A stretch of DNA of 64,000 bases, taken from assembly GCA_002478885.1 (NCBI GenBank), contig DLKC01000010.1, positions 107,684-171,683 of the forward strand. Direction: 5' to 3'. The position numbers were made by a program, and so were the translations under genes. Source of the DNA: Chitinophagaceae bacterium UBA7600. GTDB taxonomy: Bacteria > Bacteroidota > Bacteroidia > Chitinophagales > Chitinophagaceae. Of this stretch, positions 26,860 through 35,913 are shown in pieces. Below the pieces are notes generated by a model. It was not told the origin of the DNA. It ran no database searches and saw only the letters and a program-made list of their open reading frames with translations. Position 1 is the stretch's first letter. The number at the start of each line of letters is the position of its first letter.

Positions 26860-26962
26860 CAAAGTGCGCTCATAGATTGCATGTGTTTTTCAATGGGAAT
26901 TAATCAACTTATATTCATCTACGATAAAAGAAAGCGTTTGGTTTTGCTGCGTGGCGGAATAT

Positions 26963-26970
26963 TACCTTTG
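26963..26970 (+). promoter_or_regulatory. -7 box of the mutS2-like gene
   Basis: TACCTTTG, a full match to TAnnTTTG, 20 bases before the ATG; a TTTG lies 22 bases upstream of it. Confidence 0.5.
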
Positions 26971-26990
26971 CCGGGAAAATTTTTTGATCA

Positions 26991-29096
26991 ATGAAGCTTT
27001 ACCCGGAATCTGCGGCGTTACAACTGGAATTTGATAAAATAAAAAGCCTGCTTACGGAACATTGCAGCGGCGAGTATGCAAAGCGTAAGTCAGGCGACCT
27101 GCGCATTCATACAAGAAAGGATTATATAGAACTGGAACTGAAGCAGAGCTATGAATACAAACTGCTGCTGCAAACGGCTCAATATTTTCCCAATGATTTC
27201 ACTTCCAATATTTCCAGAGAAATAAAACTGCTGGGCATTCCCGGCGCAACGCTTTCCGGCGAGGAGTTTATGCAACTGCATAAACTGGCAACTGCCATTG
27301 AAAGAATTTTTCGCTGGTTTGACAGTGAGAGAAGGTCTGCTTACCCGGCCCTGGCCGAAGTGGTCAAAGACACCTACTACGAAAAGGTGATCGTGCAAAT
27401 GATTGAGGAAAAGCTGGACGAAACGGGTGCCGTAAAAGATACGGCGAGCCCTGAGCTGCAAAAGATTCGCATGAGCCTTTACCGAAAGCGCAATGAGCTG
27501 CGGCGCATGTTTGAGAAAGTTGTTGCGAAACTGAATAAGGCCGGTTATGCGGCAGATATTGAGGAAAGTTTTAGCAACGGCAGAAGGGTAGTGGCAGTTT
27601 TTGCTGAACATAAGCGTATGGTGAAAGGTATTCTGCATGGTGAAAGTGATAGCCGTAAAACCGCTTTCATTGAACCGGAAGAAACGATCGGCCTGAACAA
27701 TGATGTGTTTAACCTGGAGAATGATGAACGCAAAGAAGTGCAGCGCATCTTAAAAGCATTGACAGGCGAGCTGAGTATTTACAGCACGTTGTTGCAAACC
27801 TGGTATGCGATCGCCGGTGAGTATGATTTTATCCGCGCCAAGGCAAGGCTTGCGGTTGACTACAATGGCAATTACCCGAACATTCTTGATAAGGCATATA
27901 TCGATTTAAAAGATGCCTATCATCCGTTGCTTTTTCTTTACAATAAAAATTCGTCAAGAAAGACCATTCCAGTCAGTATTACGCTGGATGAGAAAAGCAG
28001 GATATTGGTTATCAGTGGCCCGAATGCAGGTGGCAAAACAGTAACGATGAAAACCATCGGCCTTAACCAGATGATGATGCAGAGCGGATTGCTTGTGCCC
28101 GTGCACCCGGTATCGCAGATGGGTATTTTTAAACAGCTTTATATTCATATCGGTGATACGCAGAGCATAGAATTTGAGCTGAGTACTTACTCTTCGCATT
28201 TGATGCACATGAAACATTTTATCGAAAATGCGAATGGCAGAACCATGTTCTTTATTGATGAACTTGGCAGTGGCAGCGACCCTAATCTCGGCGGTGCTTT
28301 TGCTGAAGTGATTATGGAAGAGTTGTCGAGGAAACATGCTTTTGGAATTGTTACGACCCACTACCTCAACCTGAAAGTGATGGCGGGTAAAACAAGTGGC
28401 ATCATCAACGGCGCCATGGCCTTTGATGAAGAAAAACTACAGCCGTTATACCGGCTTATCGTTGGCAAGCCGGGTAGCTCTTATACTTTTTCTATTGCTG
28501 AAAGAATAGGTTTGCCTAAACAACTCATTGGCCGGGCAAGACAGTTGGTGGAACAGGATCATTTCAGGCTGGATAAGCTGCTCAACAGAACCGAACAAAC
28601 GCAGCAGCAACTGGATAAAGAGAAAACGGAATTGCAGCAGCTGATGAAAGAGAATGAAAGGCTTAAGAAAGAAATGGAGGTCTTTATTAACAAAGAAAAA
28701 CACCGCCAGCAGGTTGAACTGGCAAAGCACCAGAACAAAATTACCGAAGAGCGCATTGCCGAAATGAAAGAGACCGAACGAAAGTTAAAGCAGATCGTGC
28801 TCGAATGGAAGAAGACGGAAAATAAAGATGAAGTGTTGAAGCAGATTCAAAACTTATTATTCAGGAAAAAAGAACACGCCATAACCAATAAACTGGCAAA
28901 GAAGATCGACTCGAAGTACCAGGAGGTAAAAGCTGAGATAACTGCGGGTGTAAAAGTGAAGATGAAAAAGAATCACCAGGTGGGCGAAGTAAAAGAAATA
29001 AGAGGCAAACGCGCCATAGTACAAATAGGCCTGTTGCCTATGAGTGTCGATATAAACGATTTGGTTGTGGTGCAGGAAAAAACAGTAAACCAGTAA
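26991..29096 (+). CDS. MutS2-type ATPase lacking the Smr nuclease domain
   Basis: A 701-residue MutS-family ATPase. The N-terminal MutS2 core starts LQLEFDKIKSLLTEHCSGEY. The ATPase shows Walker A SGPNAGGKTVTMKT (about 344-357), Walker B MFFIDELGSGSDPN and the signature around FELSTYSSHL. A long coiled coil follows (about 530-640), then a KOW-like segment GVKVKMKKNHQVGEVKE. Full MutS2 proteins are near 780 residues and end with an Smr nuclease, which is missing: the protein stops after the KOW part. It could act in ribosome rescue or recombination control without its own nuclease. No neighbour suggests more. Confidence 0.85.
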   Translation: MKLYPESAALQLEFDKIKSLLTEHCSGEYAKRKSGDLRIHTRKDYIELELKQSYEYKLLLQTAQYFPNDFTSNISREIKLLGIPGATLSGEEFMQLHKLATAIERIFRWFDSERRSAYPALAEVVKDTYYEKVIVQMIEEKLDETGAVKDTASPELQKIRMSLYRKRNELRRMFEKVVAKLNKAGYAADIEESFSNGRRVVAVFAEHKRMVKGILHGESDSRKTAFIEPEETIGLNNDVFNLENDERKEVQRILKALTGELSIYSTLLQTWYAIAGEYDFIRAKARLAVDYNGNYPNILDKAYIDLKDAYHPLLFLYNKNSSRKTIPVSITLDEKSRILVISGPNAGGKTVTMKTIGLNQMMMQSGLLVPVHPVSQMGIFKQLYIHIGDTQSIEFELSTYSSHLMHMKHFIENANGRTMFFIDELGSGSDPNLGGAFAEVIMEELSRKHAFGIVTTHYLNLKVMAGKTSGIINGAMAFDEEKLQPLYRLIVGKPGSSYTFSIAERIGLPKQLIGRARQLVEQDHFRLDKLLNRTEQTQQQLDKEKTELQQLMKENERLKKEMEVFINKEKHRQQVELAKHQNKITEERIAEMKETERKLKQIVLEWKKTENKDEVLKQIQNLLFRKKEHAITNKLAKKIDSKYQEVKAEITAGVKVKMKKNHQVGEVKEIRGKRAIVQIGLLPMSVDINDLVVVQEKTVNQ

Positions 29097-29122
29097 ATAA
29101 GATATTCTTTTTTATTTATTGG

Positions 29123-29824
29123 CTAACCCTCGATCAGTTTCGCAATAGCAAATGCGGTAGCAGCTGCTGCGGCGCCGATCATCATCACTTTTAGCCCACC
29201 CATTAAAGGGTTCACGCCGGTGAGTTTGCTTTTAAAATAGCCGAATATAAATAAGCAGATAAGCGTTATTACTACAGAAACCTCGAGCGCTTTTATTGAG
29301 TCGTCGATAAAGAAATAAGGGCTCAAAGGAACCAGGCCGCCGACGATATATGACATGCCAATATTAAATGCACTTCGCCCGGCTCTTTTTGGATCTGGTT
29401 TATCAAGACCGAGCTCGTGTTTCATCATAAAATCCACCCAGCGGTCTTTGTCTTTGATCAATTCTTTTGTCGCTTCCTGTTGCAATGCCGGACTTAACCC
29501 AAGACCTTCAAAAAACACGCGCACTTCTTCCTCTTCTTTCTCGGGCAAATGATCTACTTCCCAGTACTCGCGCTTTAGTTCGCTGGCGTAATGGTCCTGC
29601 TCTGTTTTGCCGGCAAGAAAACCGCCAAGCCCCATTGCAATGGAGCCGGCAGCGATCTCCGCCACGCCTGCGAGGACGATTACCGAAGTGCTGTCAACCG
29701 CGCCGCTGAGGCCCGCAGCCAATGCAAACGGAACGGTAAGGCCATCGCTCATGCCAATAACAATATCGGTAAGAAGGTCGCTGCTTTCAAGATGCTCTTC
29801 GTGGTGAAGGTGTGTATCCGTCAT
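29123..29824 (-). CDS. VIT1/CCC1-family Fe2+/Mn2+ transporter
   Basis: A 233-residue membrane protein. Typical are DIVIGMSDGLTVPFALAAGL (first TM with the metal-passing Asp), AAGSIAMGLGGFLAGKTEQDHYASEL (second TM followed by the Glu-rich cytoplasmic part), and the closing TM segments VGGLVPLSPYFF and GVNPLMGGLK. The family moves Fe2+ or Mn2+ out of the cytosol. I start at 29824 (MTDTHLHHEEHLESSD); the frame is open 65 codons further upstream, but that part runs back through the repeat element. Convergent with the mutS2-like gene, 26 bases apart. Confidence 0.9.
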   Translation of the reverse strand: MTDTHLHHEEHLESSDLLTDIVIGMSDGLTVPFALAAGLSGAVDSTSVIVLAGVAEIAAGSIAMGLGGFLAGKTEQDHYASELKREYWEVDHLPEKEEEEVRVFFEGLGLSPALQQEATKELIKDKDRWVDFMMKHELGLDKPDPKRAGRSAFNIGMSYIVGGLVPLSPYFFIDDSIKALEVSVVITLICLFIFGYFKSKLTGVNPLMGGLKVMMIGAAAAATAFAIAKLIEG

Positions 29825-29893
29825 AGTCCAAAAAATTGATGCGGCAAGATACTTATTCAGCGCAAGAAATAAGGCGATATATAAAAGGGAGCT

Positions 29894-30028
29894 GAATTTT
29901 TTGTGCCGGGCTGCAGTGCATCTGCCGGGCTTTTCTTGCGTCGCACTCTTGTACTTCCTGTTCCATGTTGGTCGGGACGTACAAGTGAGTGACAAAACCG
30001 CAGCTGACCAATATTCCACAGCTGGTAA
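29894..30028. repeat. Dispersed intergenic element, both arms, short spacer
   Basis: Left arm: ATTTTTTGTGCCGGGC, GCATCTGCCGGGC, core TTGCGTCGCACTCTTGTAC (29936-29954). Right arm: GTACAAGTGAGTGACAAAAC (29979-29998), then CGCAGCTGACC. Only 24 bases separate the two cores, the most compact copy in the window, ideal for folding into one hairpin. Confidence 0.8.
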
Positions 30029-30061
30029 ACAACAGTTTTAAAACAGCAGATAAAGGCAGTT

Positions 30062-30361
30062 TTATTGAGGATCAGGCACCATGGCCATCATGGGAAAATA
30101 CTCATACCGGTTGATGGTTGCCGCAGGATCGTTTGCAATAAATTCTTCCAGTTCGGCAATGTTGTCTACGCAAACAATGCCAAGCCCGTATGTTGCTTTT
30201 GGGTCGAACACAGGACCAAAGACCACGACGCCACCTTTTTTCATCAATACGGTCCAATAAGCCACATGCTTCATCATAATGCTGCGTTCTTCATCGCTCA
30301 TGGTCTGTGCAAAATCGGGCCGGCAAGGCAAAAGGTGCAGCACAAAATATTTCTTTTCCAT
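30062..30361 (-). CDS. YCII-related protein
   Basis: A 99-residue YciI-like ferredoxin-fold protein: KYFVLHLLPCRPDF, ERSIMMKHVAYW with the conserved His, then GGVVVFGPVFDP and ELEEFIANDPAA, which is the usual closing helix with Asp-Pro. Family members are small cytoplasmic proteins with suspected hydrolase or dehydrochlorinase activity. Function not proven. It may form a small operon with the ParB-like protein upstream (52 bases). Confidence 0.8.
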   Translation of the reverse strand: MEKKYFVLHLLPCRPDFAQTMSDEERSIMMKHVAYWTVLMKKGGVVVFGPVFDPKATYGLGIVCVDNIAELEEFIANDPAATINRYEYFPMMAMVPDPQ

Positions 30362-30413
30362 TGTGTTGGTTTAGTCGTGAAAGTAATTAATGCAGCCAGT
30401 ATTTTAAACATCA

Positions 30414-30785
30414 CTACACAATTTTGCATGGTATCAAGGCATCCTCGTCGTAAGTATACACTGCGCATAAACGGTGATAGCCATCTGCGATGATCAGCTT
30501 GCCGTTGGCAGCATCCCTTACCAGTAACAACGGCGAAAGCGGAGTGCCGGTTTCAATTTTTTCTTTGTCTCTTTTTACATGCGCGTTGCTTATGCCGAGG
30601 AGCGAAAGCGAGGACGCCCTGAAAATATCTTTCGCCTTAAAACTACTGATGACAGCGGTTTTAAGTTGTTTGGCCAGTTTACCGGCTTCGCTTTCTTTGT
30701 ATAGCAGGCTTAAGTAAGAAAGGGCAGCGGGATAGTTATGTTCTTCCGGCTCTTTCAGCCATTTGATGAGGGTTTTGTCTTGCAT
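30414..30785 (-). CDS. ParB/sulfiredoxin-fold small protein
   Basis: A 123-residue protein. The last third, SPLLLVRDAANGKLIIADGYHRLCAVY, is the core of the ParB N-terminal/sulfiredoxin fold, with its GYHR motif. The N-terminal helical part WLKEPEEHNYPAALSYLSLL is common in the small Bacteroidota proteins of this kind. No DNA-binding domain. Its function is unknown; binding of a nucleotide is plausible. Located upstream of the YCII-like gene on the same strand. Confidence 0.7.
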   Translation of the reverse strand: MQDKTLIKWLKEPEEHNYPAALSYLSLLYKESEAGKLAKQLKTAVISSFKAKDIFRASSLSLLGISNAHVKRDKEKIETGTPLSPLLLVRDAANGKLIIADGYHRLCAVYTYDEDALIPCKIV

Positions 30786-30875
30786 ATTAGGCCAGTTTTT
30801 CTTGTGATTGCGGCAGGGATTGAAGCGTAATGGAGTAGTGAAATCAGGCTGTAAGGTAAAAAATAATCAACGGTT

Positions 30876-31586
30876 TTAAAAGGCAATGATGAATGTGATC
30901 AAGGCCGCAAACATGGTATTCAAAAGGTTTACGATATCGTTGCTGATATAGCCTTTTCGTTGCAGGGTTGCACCAAGCAACGAATCAAAAAGATTGCCTG
31001 CCATGCCGGCAATAATGATCATCAAAACATTTGCCGAAAAGCCAAGACCGGCTGCATAAACAAGGCCGATGATCAAGCTTCCTGCAATACCGGCGAGCGT
31101 GCCTTCAATACTTACCACACCGTCGCGGCCGCGATCATCTTTGGCAAAGCTGGTGACATTGAAATATCTTTTGCCATACACGTTGCCCAACTCGGAAGAA
31201 AGTGTATCAGCCGTTGCTGAAGAGAGGGAAGCGGCGATCATCAACAGGTAAACAGGGTTGTGGCTTGCATCAAACATCATCATGGCAGCAAGTGCAGCAG
31301 CAACACCGCCATTGGCAACCACCTGCATTGCGTTTCTTGCGCCTGATCTTTTTTCGGTGAGTTTTAGCTGCTCTTTCTTTGTCCACTGGTGCCTGGTGGC
31401 CCATGTTCCGCTTATAAAAAATGCAACAAGCATTGCAAGCGCTGTGAGTCCGCCACCGCAATAGACAAAAAATCCAACAAGTATAGCGACGAGTGCGGCG
31501 GATAGTGTGAGTTTGTTTTTGTAGAAACTCAACGCTGCACCCGAAATCAAAAAAAGGTAAACAATTATGTGTTGCAGATCAAACAT
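30876..31586 (-). CDS. DUF92 membrane protein (VTE6-like)
   Basis: A 236-residue membrane protein with about six TM segments. The DUF92 signature is visible in TEKRSGARNAMQVVANGG, SSATADTLSSELGNVYGK and SIEGTLAGIAGSLI, with polar residues inside the membrane as in phosphotransferases of polyprenols. The plant homologue VTE6 is a phytyl-phosphate kinase; the bacterial substrate is not known. Own transcription unit, followed by a 90-base gap to the ParB-like gene. Confidence 0.85.
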   Translation of the reverse strand: MFDLQHIIVYLFLISGAALSFYKNKLTLSAALVAILVGFFVYCGGGLTALAMLVAFFISGTWATRHQWTKKEQLKLTEKRSGARNAMQVVANGGVAAALAAMMMFDASHNPVYLLMIAASLSSATADTLSSELGNVYGKRYFNVTSFAKDDRGRDGVVSIEGTLAGIAGSLIIGLVYAAGLGFSANVLMIIIAGMAGNLFDSLLGATLQRKGYISNDIVNLLNTMFAALITFIIAF

Positions 31587-31649
31587 GCAGACAATGTAAA
31601 TGAAATGTGCTAAGGAAATAAGCGGAGGGTGCTAATTGAGGCTGATTTA

Positions 31650-32537
31650 TCATTCATCCTTTTGATAAACTCTTACATAATCTACCTCATATTTTATAAC
31701 CCTGTTTGTGGAAGATGGATCGCCACCATTGCCGCCCAACGCAAGATTCAGCAGCAGGTATTGAGGTTTTAAAAACGGGTTGCTGCCATCGGCGTTAACC
31801 GTTGTGTTGAGCGTGGTTGTGTTCAGCAATTCGTTGTCGAGATAAAGTTTGATTGATTCTTTATCCCAATCCATGCGCCATATATGAAATTTGTTTGCCC
31901 AGTCCGTATCTTTTGTTGTGAAATGTGTTAAGGGAATTCTCTCCGTATGCCATTTGGCGACATATTGTTTACCGGTGCCCCATGCAACATTTGCAAGTAT
32001 GGTTGCCTGTTGATTGAACCTGTAAAATTCCATAATATCTATTTCACCGTTTGAGGGCCATTCCTGCTCTGTGCCCAGTGTCCAGATTGCGGGCCAAGCG
32101 CCCATTGCAGTGTCTATTTTGGCCCTTATCTCAAAGCGGCCATATGTCCATTGTTTTTTCCCATGCGTTTGAATGCTCGAGGAGGTGTATTCAGCATGCT
32201 GACGATTGAGTCGCCAGTCATTGCTTGCGGCATTATATTGAGGGTTGACTGTTTGTTCTTTTCTACCTTCGATCAGCAGCACTCCATTCTTGCAATAGGC
32301 GTTGTTTTCACTATACCATTGCAGTTCTTCGTTGCGCATAAAGCCATGTTCGTATTTCCAGTTTGAGGTATCGGGCTTGCCGGTACTATTGAATTCATCA
32401 TGCCAGGCAAGTTTATACCCCGGCAGCACCGCAGGTTTGTTCATGTCGGGCTTTAAAGGATCGGCTTGCTGCGCGGAGATGCCTGTTGTAAAGAACAGCA
32501 CTGTGATGAATGTGAACAGTAATTTGTGACGCGTCAT
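31650..32537 (-). CDS. GH16 endo-beta-glucanase
   Basis: A 295-residue secreted enzyme (signal MTRHKLLFTFITVLFFTTGISAQ). The GH16 beta-jelly-roll carries the catalytic motif NGEIDIMEF, with two Glu around Asp, preceded by AWPAIWTLG and followed by FHIWRMDWDKESIKLYLDNE. The end, NLALGGNGGDPS and YEVDYVRVYQ, is typical of laminarinase-type (beta-1,3 or mixed-linkage) enzymes. Substrate is therefore probably laminarin or a similar glucan. No carbohydrate-binding module. No SusCD nearby. Confidence 0.9.
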   Translation of the reverse strand: MTRHKLLFTFITVLFFTTGISAQQADPLKPDMNKPAVLPGYKLAWHDEFNSTGKPDTSNWKYEHGFMRNEELQWYSENNAYCKNGVLLIEGRKEQTVNPQYNAASNDWRLNRQHAEYTSSSIQTHGKKQWTYGRFEIRAKIDTAMGAWPAIWTLGTEQEWPSNGEIDIMEFYRFNQQATILANVAWGTGKQYVAKWHTERIPLTHFTTKDTDWANKFHIWRMDWDKESIKLYLDNELLNTTTLNTTVNADGSNPFLKPQYLLLNLALGGNGGDPSSTNRVIKYEVDYVRVYQKDE

Positions 32538-32572
32538 CTTATAAACACGATTTAGTGCAGCCGTTGCAGAGA

Positions 32573-32902
32573 TTATTTTGAAAAGATGTCTTTATCCCAT
32601 TTCCTGAATTCGTAGTATTTACTTTTTGGCTCGCCTGACCAGCCATTGATACCTTTTTTCTTTGGCAAATAATAACCATGAACATAGAGTATTGGTAGCG
32701 CAGTCATTGCCAGGATTATCATGGCAACGGACCTGCCAAAAAGCACAGATATGCCACAAATGAGTACCGTCGTGAGTATGTATTTGCCGACCCTTTTTAA
32801 TTTAGGCGTGCGTTCTTCAAAATGGCCCATTGTTATATTCCCCAGGGCGAATATGATACTTACAATAGCAATCTCAAACCAAAGCGATCCTGTTGTAAAC
32901 AT
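32573..32902 (-). CDS. Small membrane protein of unknown function
   Basis: A 109-residue protein with three hydrophobic segments (about 8-25, 38-58 and 60-78) and a polar, charged tail (GYYLPKKKGINGWSGEPKSK). A HFEERTPKLKR loop lies after the first TM. I cannot name the family. Ten bases separate it from the VOC gene upstream, so the two form an operon. Confidence 0.6.
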   Translation of the reverse strand: MFTTGSLWFEIAIVSIIFALGNITMGHFEERTPKLKRVGKYILTTVLICGISVLFGRSVAMIILAMTALPILYVHGYYLPKKKGINGWSGEPKSKYYEFRKWDKDIFSK

Positions 32903-32912
32903 AACTTATGTT

Positions 32913-33287
32913 TTATTCGTCTTCAGCGAAGGTGAGCACATAGCCGTTGTTGTCTGTGATGGAAAATTCTGTTGCGCCGTAGAAAGTTTTTTCCAAACCT
33001 TTCAGCACATTGACTTTTTCTTTGATAGTATCGAAGAATGTCCGGATGTTTTTGATCTTAATGTAAAGTAATAGAGAGCCACCATCCGTTCTGCGGATCT
33101 CGGGCAGTTCTTCGGCCAGGCTTTCAAAAGTCTGGAACATCATAGAAACATTGCCGCAAACCATCATTGCCCAAACGAAGTCGCCTTCTCCCGGAACGCT
33201 CATGACAACGTTGAAACCAAGCAATTGGTAGAATGCAATCGTTGCATTCATGTCTTTAACAAAGATGTTGGGTGTGAGGCTATCCAT
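32913..33287 (-). CDS. VOC-superfamily (glyoxalase-like) protein
   Basis: A 124-residue protein of the vicinal oxygen chelate fold. Typical are NIFVKDMNATIAFYQLLGF (first beta-alpha-beta unit), a GEGDFVWAMMVCGNVSMMFQ strand pair and the ending TEFSITDNNGYVLTF, where a metal-binding Glu or Asp is expected. Members are lyases, dioxygenases or drug-binding proteins; no substrate is readable. Co-transcribed with the small membrane gene 10 bases downstream. Confidence 0.8.
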   Translation of the reverse strand: MDSLTPNIFVKDMNATIAFYQLLGFNVVMSVPGEGDFVWAMMVCGNVSMMFQTFESLAEELPEIRRTDGGSLLLYIKIKNIRTFFDTIKEKVNVLKGLEKTFYGATEFSITDNNGYVLTFAEDE

Positions 33288-33417
33288 GTTGAGTTTGTTT
33301 TGAAGTAAAAGAATTGATTGACGAAGCTGTTCCTGTTGTAACTAAAATTAAACAACTTTCGCCAATGCAATTTGTCGGACATCACCGGCGAAGGTTTATA
33401 AAAGTTGCTGACATGAA

Positions 33418-33480
33418 CACTTAAAGTACAAGAGTGCGACGCAACAGGGATGCCACGAAGTACTAAAGCCGGTGACCAAA
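33418..33480 (-). repeat. Dispersed intergenic element, right arm
   Basis: GTACAAGAGTGCGACGCAAC (33426-33445) is a perfect core, then AGGGATGCCACG, AAAGCCGGTGACC and an A-run. It ends ten bases before the stop codon of the S9 peptidase, so it lies in that gene's 3' untranslated region. Confidence 0.85.
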
Positions 33481-33490
33481 AAATACTATT

Positions 33491-35647
33491 CTACTTATTC
33501 AGCCATCTTTCGAAGAACTCGTATGTACGCAGCATTTGGTCGATGCGCTGGCGGTTGTCGCCGCTTCTTGTGATCTCATGTGTAGCGCCGGGATGCACCA
33601 CGTATTCAACAGGGCGGCCCAACACTTTTAGGCTTCGGAACATCATTTCGCCCTGCACAAACCCGGTACGCCTGTCGTTGCCGCCATGGAAAATGATATA
33701 CGGCGTGGTAATGTTTTGCACGTAGGTGATCGGCGATTCATGCTGCAGCAATTCTTTTACTTTGGGTTCCCATGGGTAACCGCCAAAATAAACAGGCACG
33801 AGCCGCCACGCGTTGCCCTCGCCAAAGAACGTGGCGAGATCATAAACACCACGTTGTGAGCAGGCCGCTTTAAAGCGGTGGTCATGCGCGATGATCCATG
33901 CGGTCAGGTAGCCCGCATAAGAGCCGCCGGTAATGAGTAATTTGCCGGTATCGGCCCAGCCTTCGGCAACAGCTTTATCAAGCGAAGTAAGCACATCAGC
34001 TGTTGGCCCGGCGCCCCAATCAGCAACATTGCCTCTTAGGAAATCAACACCATAACCACCGGAGCCCCTCGGGTTGCAATAAACAACTCCATAACCTTTG
34101 CTGCAGAAATACTGGAACTCGTGCCACATGCTTGCTTCGCCCGGTCCCCACATGGCAGAGGGGCCACCGTGTATTTCCAGTAACAATGGATATTTATTGC
34201 CGGGGACATAGTTGGTTGGTTTCATAACCCAATATTCTACCTGCATACCCTTGTCGTTTGTGAATACATGTTTTTCAGGGAGAGACAATTTTTTAAGTTG
34301 CACCCAATCATTAAAACCACCGGCTTTTTTTTCATTCTTCATGGTTGCATCGGCAATGAATAGTCCAGACGGATCAGCCACTGATGTTCTTGCGAAAACG
34401 ATCTTGCCATTGGCGATGTCGAAGCTGTTGATGCCTGCATCCATACCACTAAGCGTATCTATTTTTTTGGAAGTAATATTAAGCCTGTATAAAGGAGCGC
34501 CACCATTGCTCTGTGCGTTGAAGTACAGAAACTGGTCGTCTTTTGTCCAGGTGAGGTTTGAAGCAGCGCGGTCAAACGGAATGTTGATGATGTCTTTAGC
34601 TGAACCATTTACCGGCATCAATGCCAGCAACGGCACTGTTGCAAAAGAAGTGCTGCTGTATTCAAAAGCCAGCCATTTGCCATTGTTTGACACCGATGCG
34701 GCAAAATAGCGTTTGTCTTTTTCGCCGAGCAGTTGTTTCATATTCCCTGTGGCGATATCTGCAAGCATGATCGCGCTTTCCAGGGAGCGGTCTGGATTTT
34801 CCAGCGAGTCAACATCACCAGATAAAATAACCTGTTTGCCGTCGGGAGTAAAATCTGCATTGCTGTAGCGATAAAATCCCTTCGTGATTGCAATGGGCTC
34901 GCCGCCTTTTGCAGCATCTACCAAAAAGAACTGACTAAAACTTTGTTCCGATGAAATTCCAAACTCATTCTGAAAATTCAGCTTGTCAAGCACCACGGCT
35001 TTTTTATCTGATTCATCTTTATCGAGGTAAGCGCGAATCTCCTGTAAGCTTCCATCCGGGTTTGATTTTGCTGCATTGGCCTTTAGCTGTTCATTGTTGT
35101 CGAACCCTGGTTTTTCAAAAGGCCAGGGCGGCAGGTTGTGGGCCGGGTTCAATACCGAATCCTTTAAAAGATCCTGTAACGAAATGCCGGCAGAAAATAA
35201 GATCTGCTTTCCATCGGGCGACCATTTCGGGTTGGTTGCGCCATATTTATATTTTGTAAGCTGCATTGCTTCGCCGCCACTCATGGCGAGCATAAAAACC
35301 TGCGGCTTGCCATCGACAGCGCGAACAAATGCCAACTGCTTTCCGTCGGGGCTCCATGCGGGCTGCGAACCGCCTTCTTTTGCTGTGGTTAACTGAACGG
35401 GAGCCTCGTTGCCTGTTGCAGAGAGGAGATATATCTGCGTAAGATATTTATAGTCGGATTTATTTGTTTCATCCGGCTCAATTGAAGTCACGGTAAACGC
35501 GGCTTTGCTGCCATCTTTCGACAATGTAATATTGCCAACCGTTTTAATTTTCAGCATGTCGGTAACTTCCACCGGTTTTTTATCAGCCTGCGCAAAGCAT
35601 AGTTCCGCTATCGCAAGAAACGCCAAAGACGAACAAATTTTTCTCAT
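33491..35647 (-). CDS. S9 family peptidase (prolyl oligopeptidase type)
   Basis: A 718-residue secreted enzyme (signal MRKICSSLAFLAIAELCFAQ). The N-terminal beta-propeller has TolB/WD-like repeats with SPDGKQ motifs (for example PAWSPDGKQLAFVR, PKWSPDGKQILFSAG). The C-terminal alpha/beta-hydrolase contains the nucleophile GGSYAGYLTAW, the Asp in FHGGNDRRTGF and the His in HPGATHEI. The arrangement matches dipeptidyl- or acylaminoacyl-peptidases. Expected in the periplasm. It is the last gene of its unit; the element copy lies just behind. Confidence 0.93.
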   Translation of the reverse strand: MRKICSSLAFLAIAELCFAQADKKPVEVTDMLKIKTVGNITLSKDGSKAAFTVTSIEPDETNKSDYKYLTQIYLLSATGNEAPVQLTTAKEGGSQPAWSPDGKQLAFVRAVDGKPQVFMLAMSGGEAMQLTKYKYGATNPKWSPDGKQILFSAGISLQDLLKDSVLNPAHNLPPWPFEKPGFDNNEQLKANAAKSNPDGSLQEIRAYLDKDESDKKAVVLDKLNFQNEFGISSEQSFSQFFLVDAAKGGEPIAITKGFYRYSNADFTPDGKQVILSGDVDSLENPDRSLESAIMLADIATGNMKQLLGEKDKRYFAASVSNNGKWLAFEYSSTSFATVPLLALMPVNGSAKDIINIPFDRAASNLTWTKDDQFLYFNAQSNGGAPLYRLNITSKKIDTLSGMDAGINSFDIANGKIVFARTSVADPSGLFIADATMKNEKKAGGFNDWVQLKKLSLPEKHVFTNDKGMQVEYWVMKPTNYVPGNKYPLLLEIHGGPSAMWGPGEASMWHEFQYFCSKGYGVVYCNPRGSGGYGVDFLRGNVADWGAGPTADVLTSLDKAVAEGWADTGKLLITGGSYAGYLTAWIIAHDHRFKAACSQRGVYDLATFFGEGNAWRLVPVYFGGYPWEPKVKELLQHESPITYVQNITTPYIIFHGGNDRRTGFVQGEMMFRSLKVLGRPVEYVVHPGATHEITRSGDNRQRIDQMLRTYEFFERWLNK

Positions 35648-35720
35648 GATTTAAGTTTGCAGTTAAGCAATCAAGATACAGAAGTTTGCTGTTAGTTGTT
35701 GCAGGTAAATGCAGAAGTTT

Positions 35721-35780
35721 ATGAAGCCGGCTTATGTTCTTTGTGGCGTCGCCTCTTGCGTCGCACGCTTCAACTTTTCG
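35721..35780 (+). repeat. Dispersed intergenic element, left arm
   Basis: AAGCCGGCTTATGTTC, GTGGCGTCGCC and the core TTGCGTCGCACGCTTCAAC (35756-35774). Lies between divergent genes, beside a likely promoter of the TMEM175 gene. Confidence 0.7.
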
Positions 35781-35913
35781 TTCCTTGCTGAGCAATGTGA
35801 AGAGCCGCCAATGCGGCATGCCAGGTACTTGTACGTCCTGGTTTCATGGCGACCGGGTACAGATTTAGTCAACAGGTCATCTTTGTGTTAATGCTTTTTA
35901 TTAGCTTAGAGAC

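Noticed and set aside
29825..30019. N-terminal extension of the VIT1-type transporter
   Set aside because: The 65 extra codons lie across the repeat element and have no similarity to the family; the ATG at 29824 starts at the usual place.
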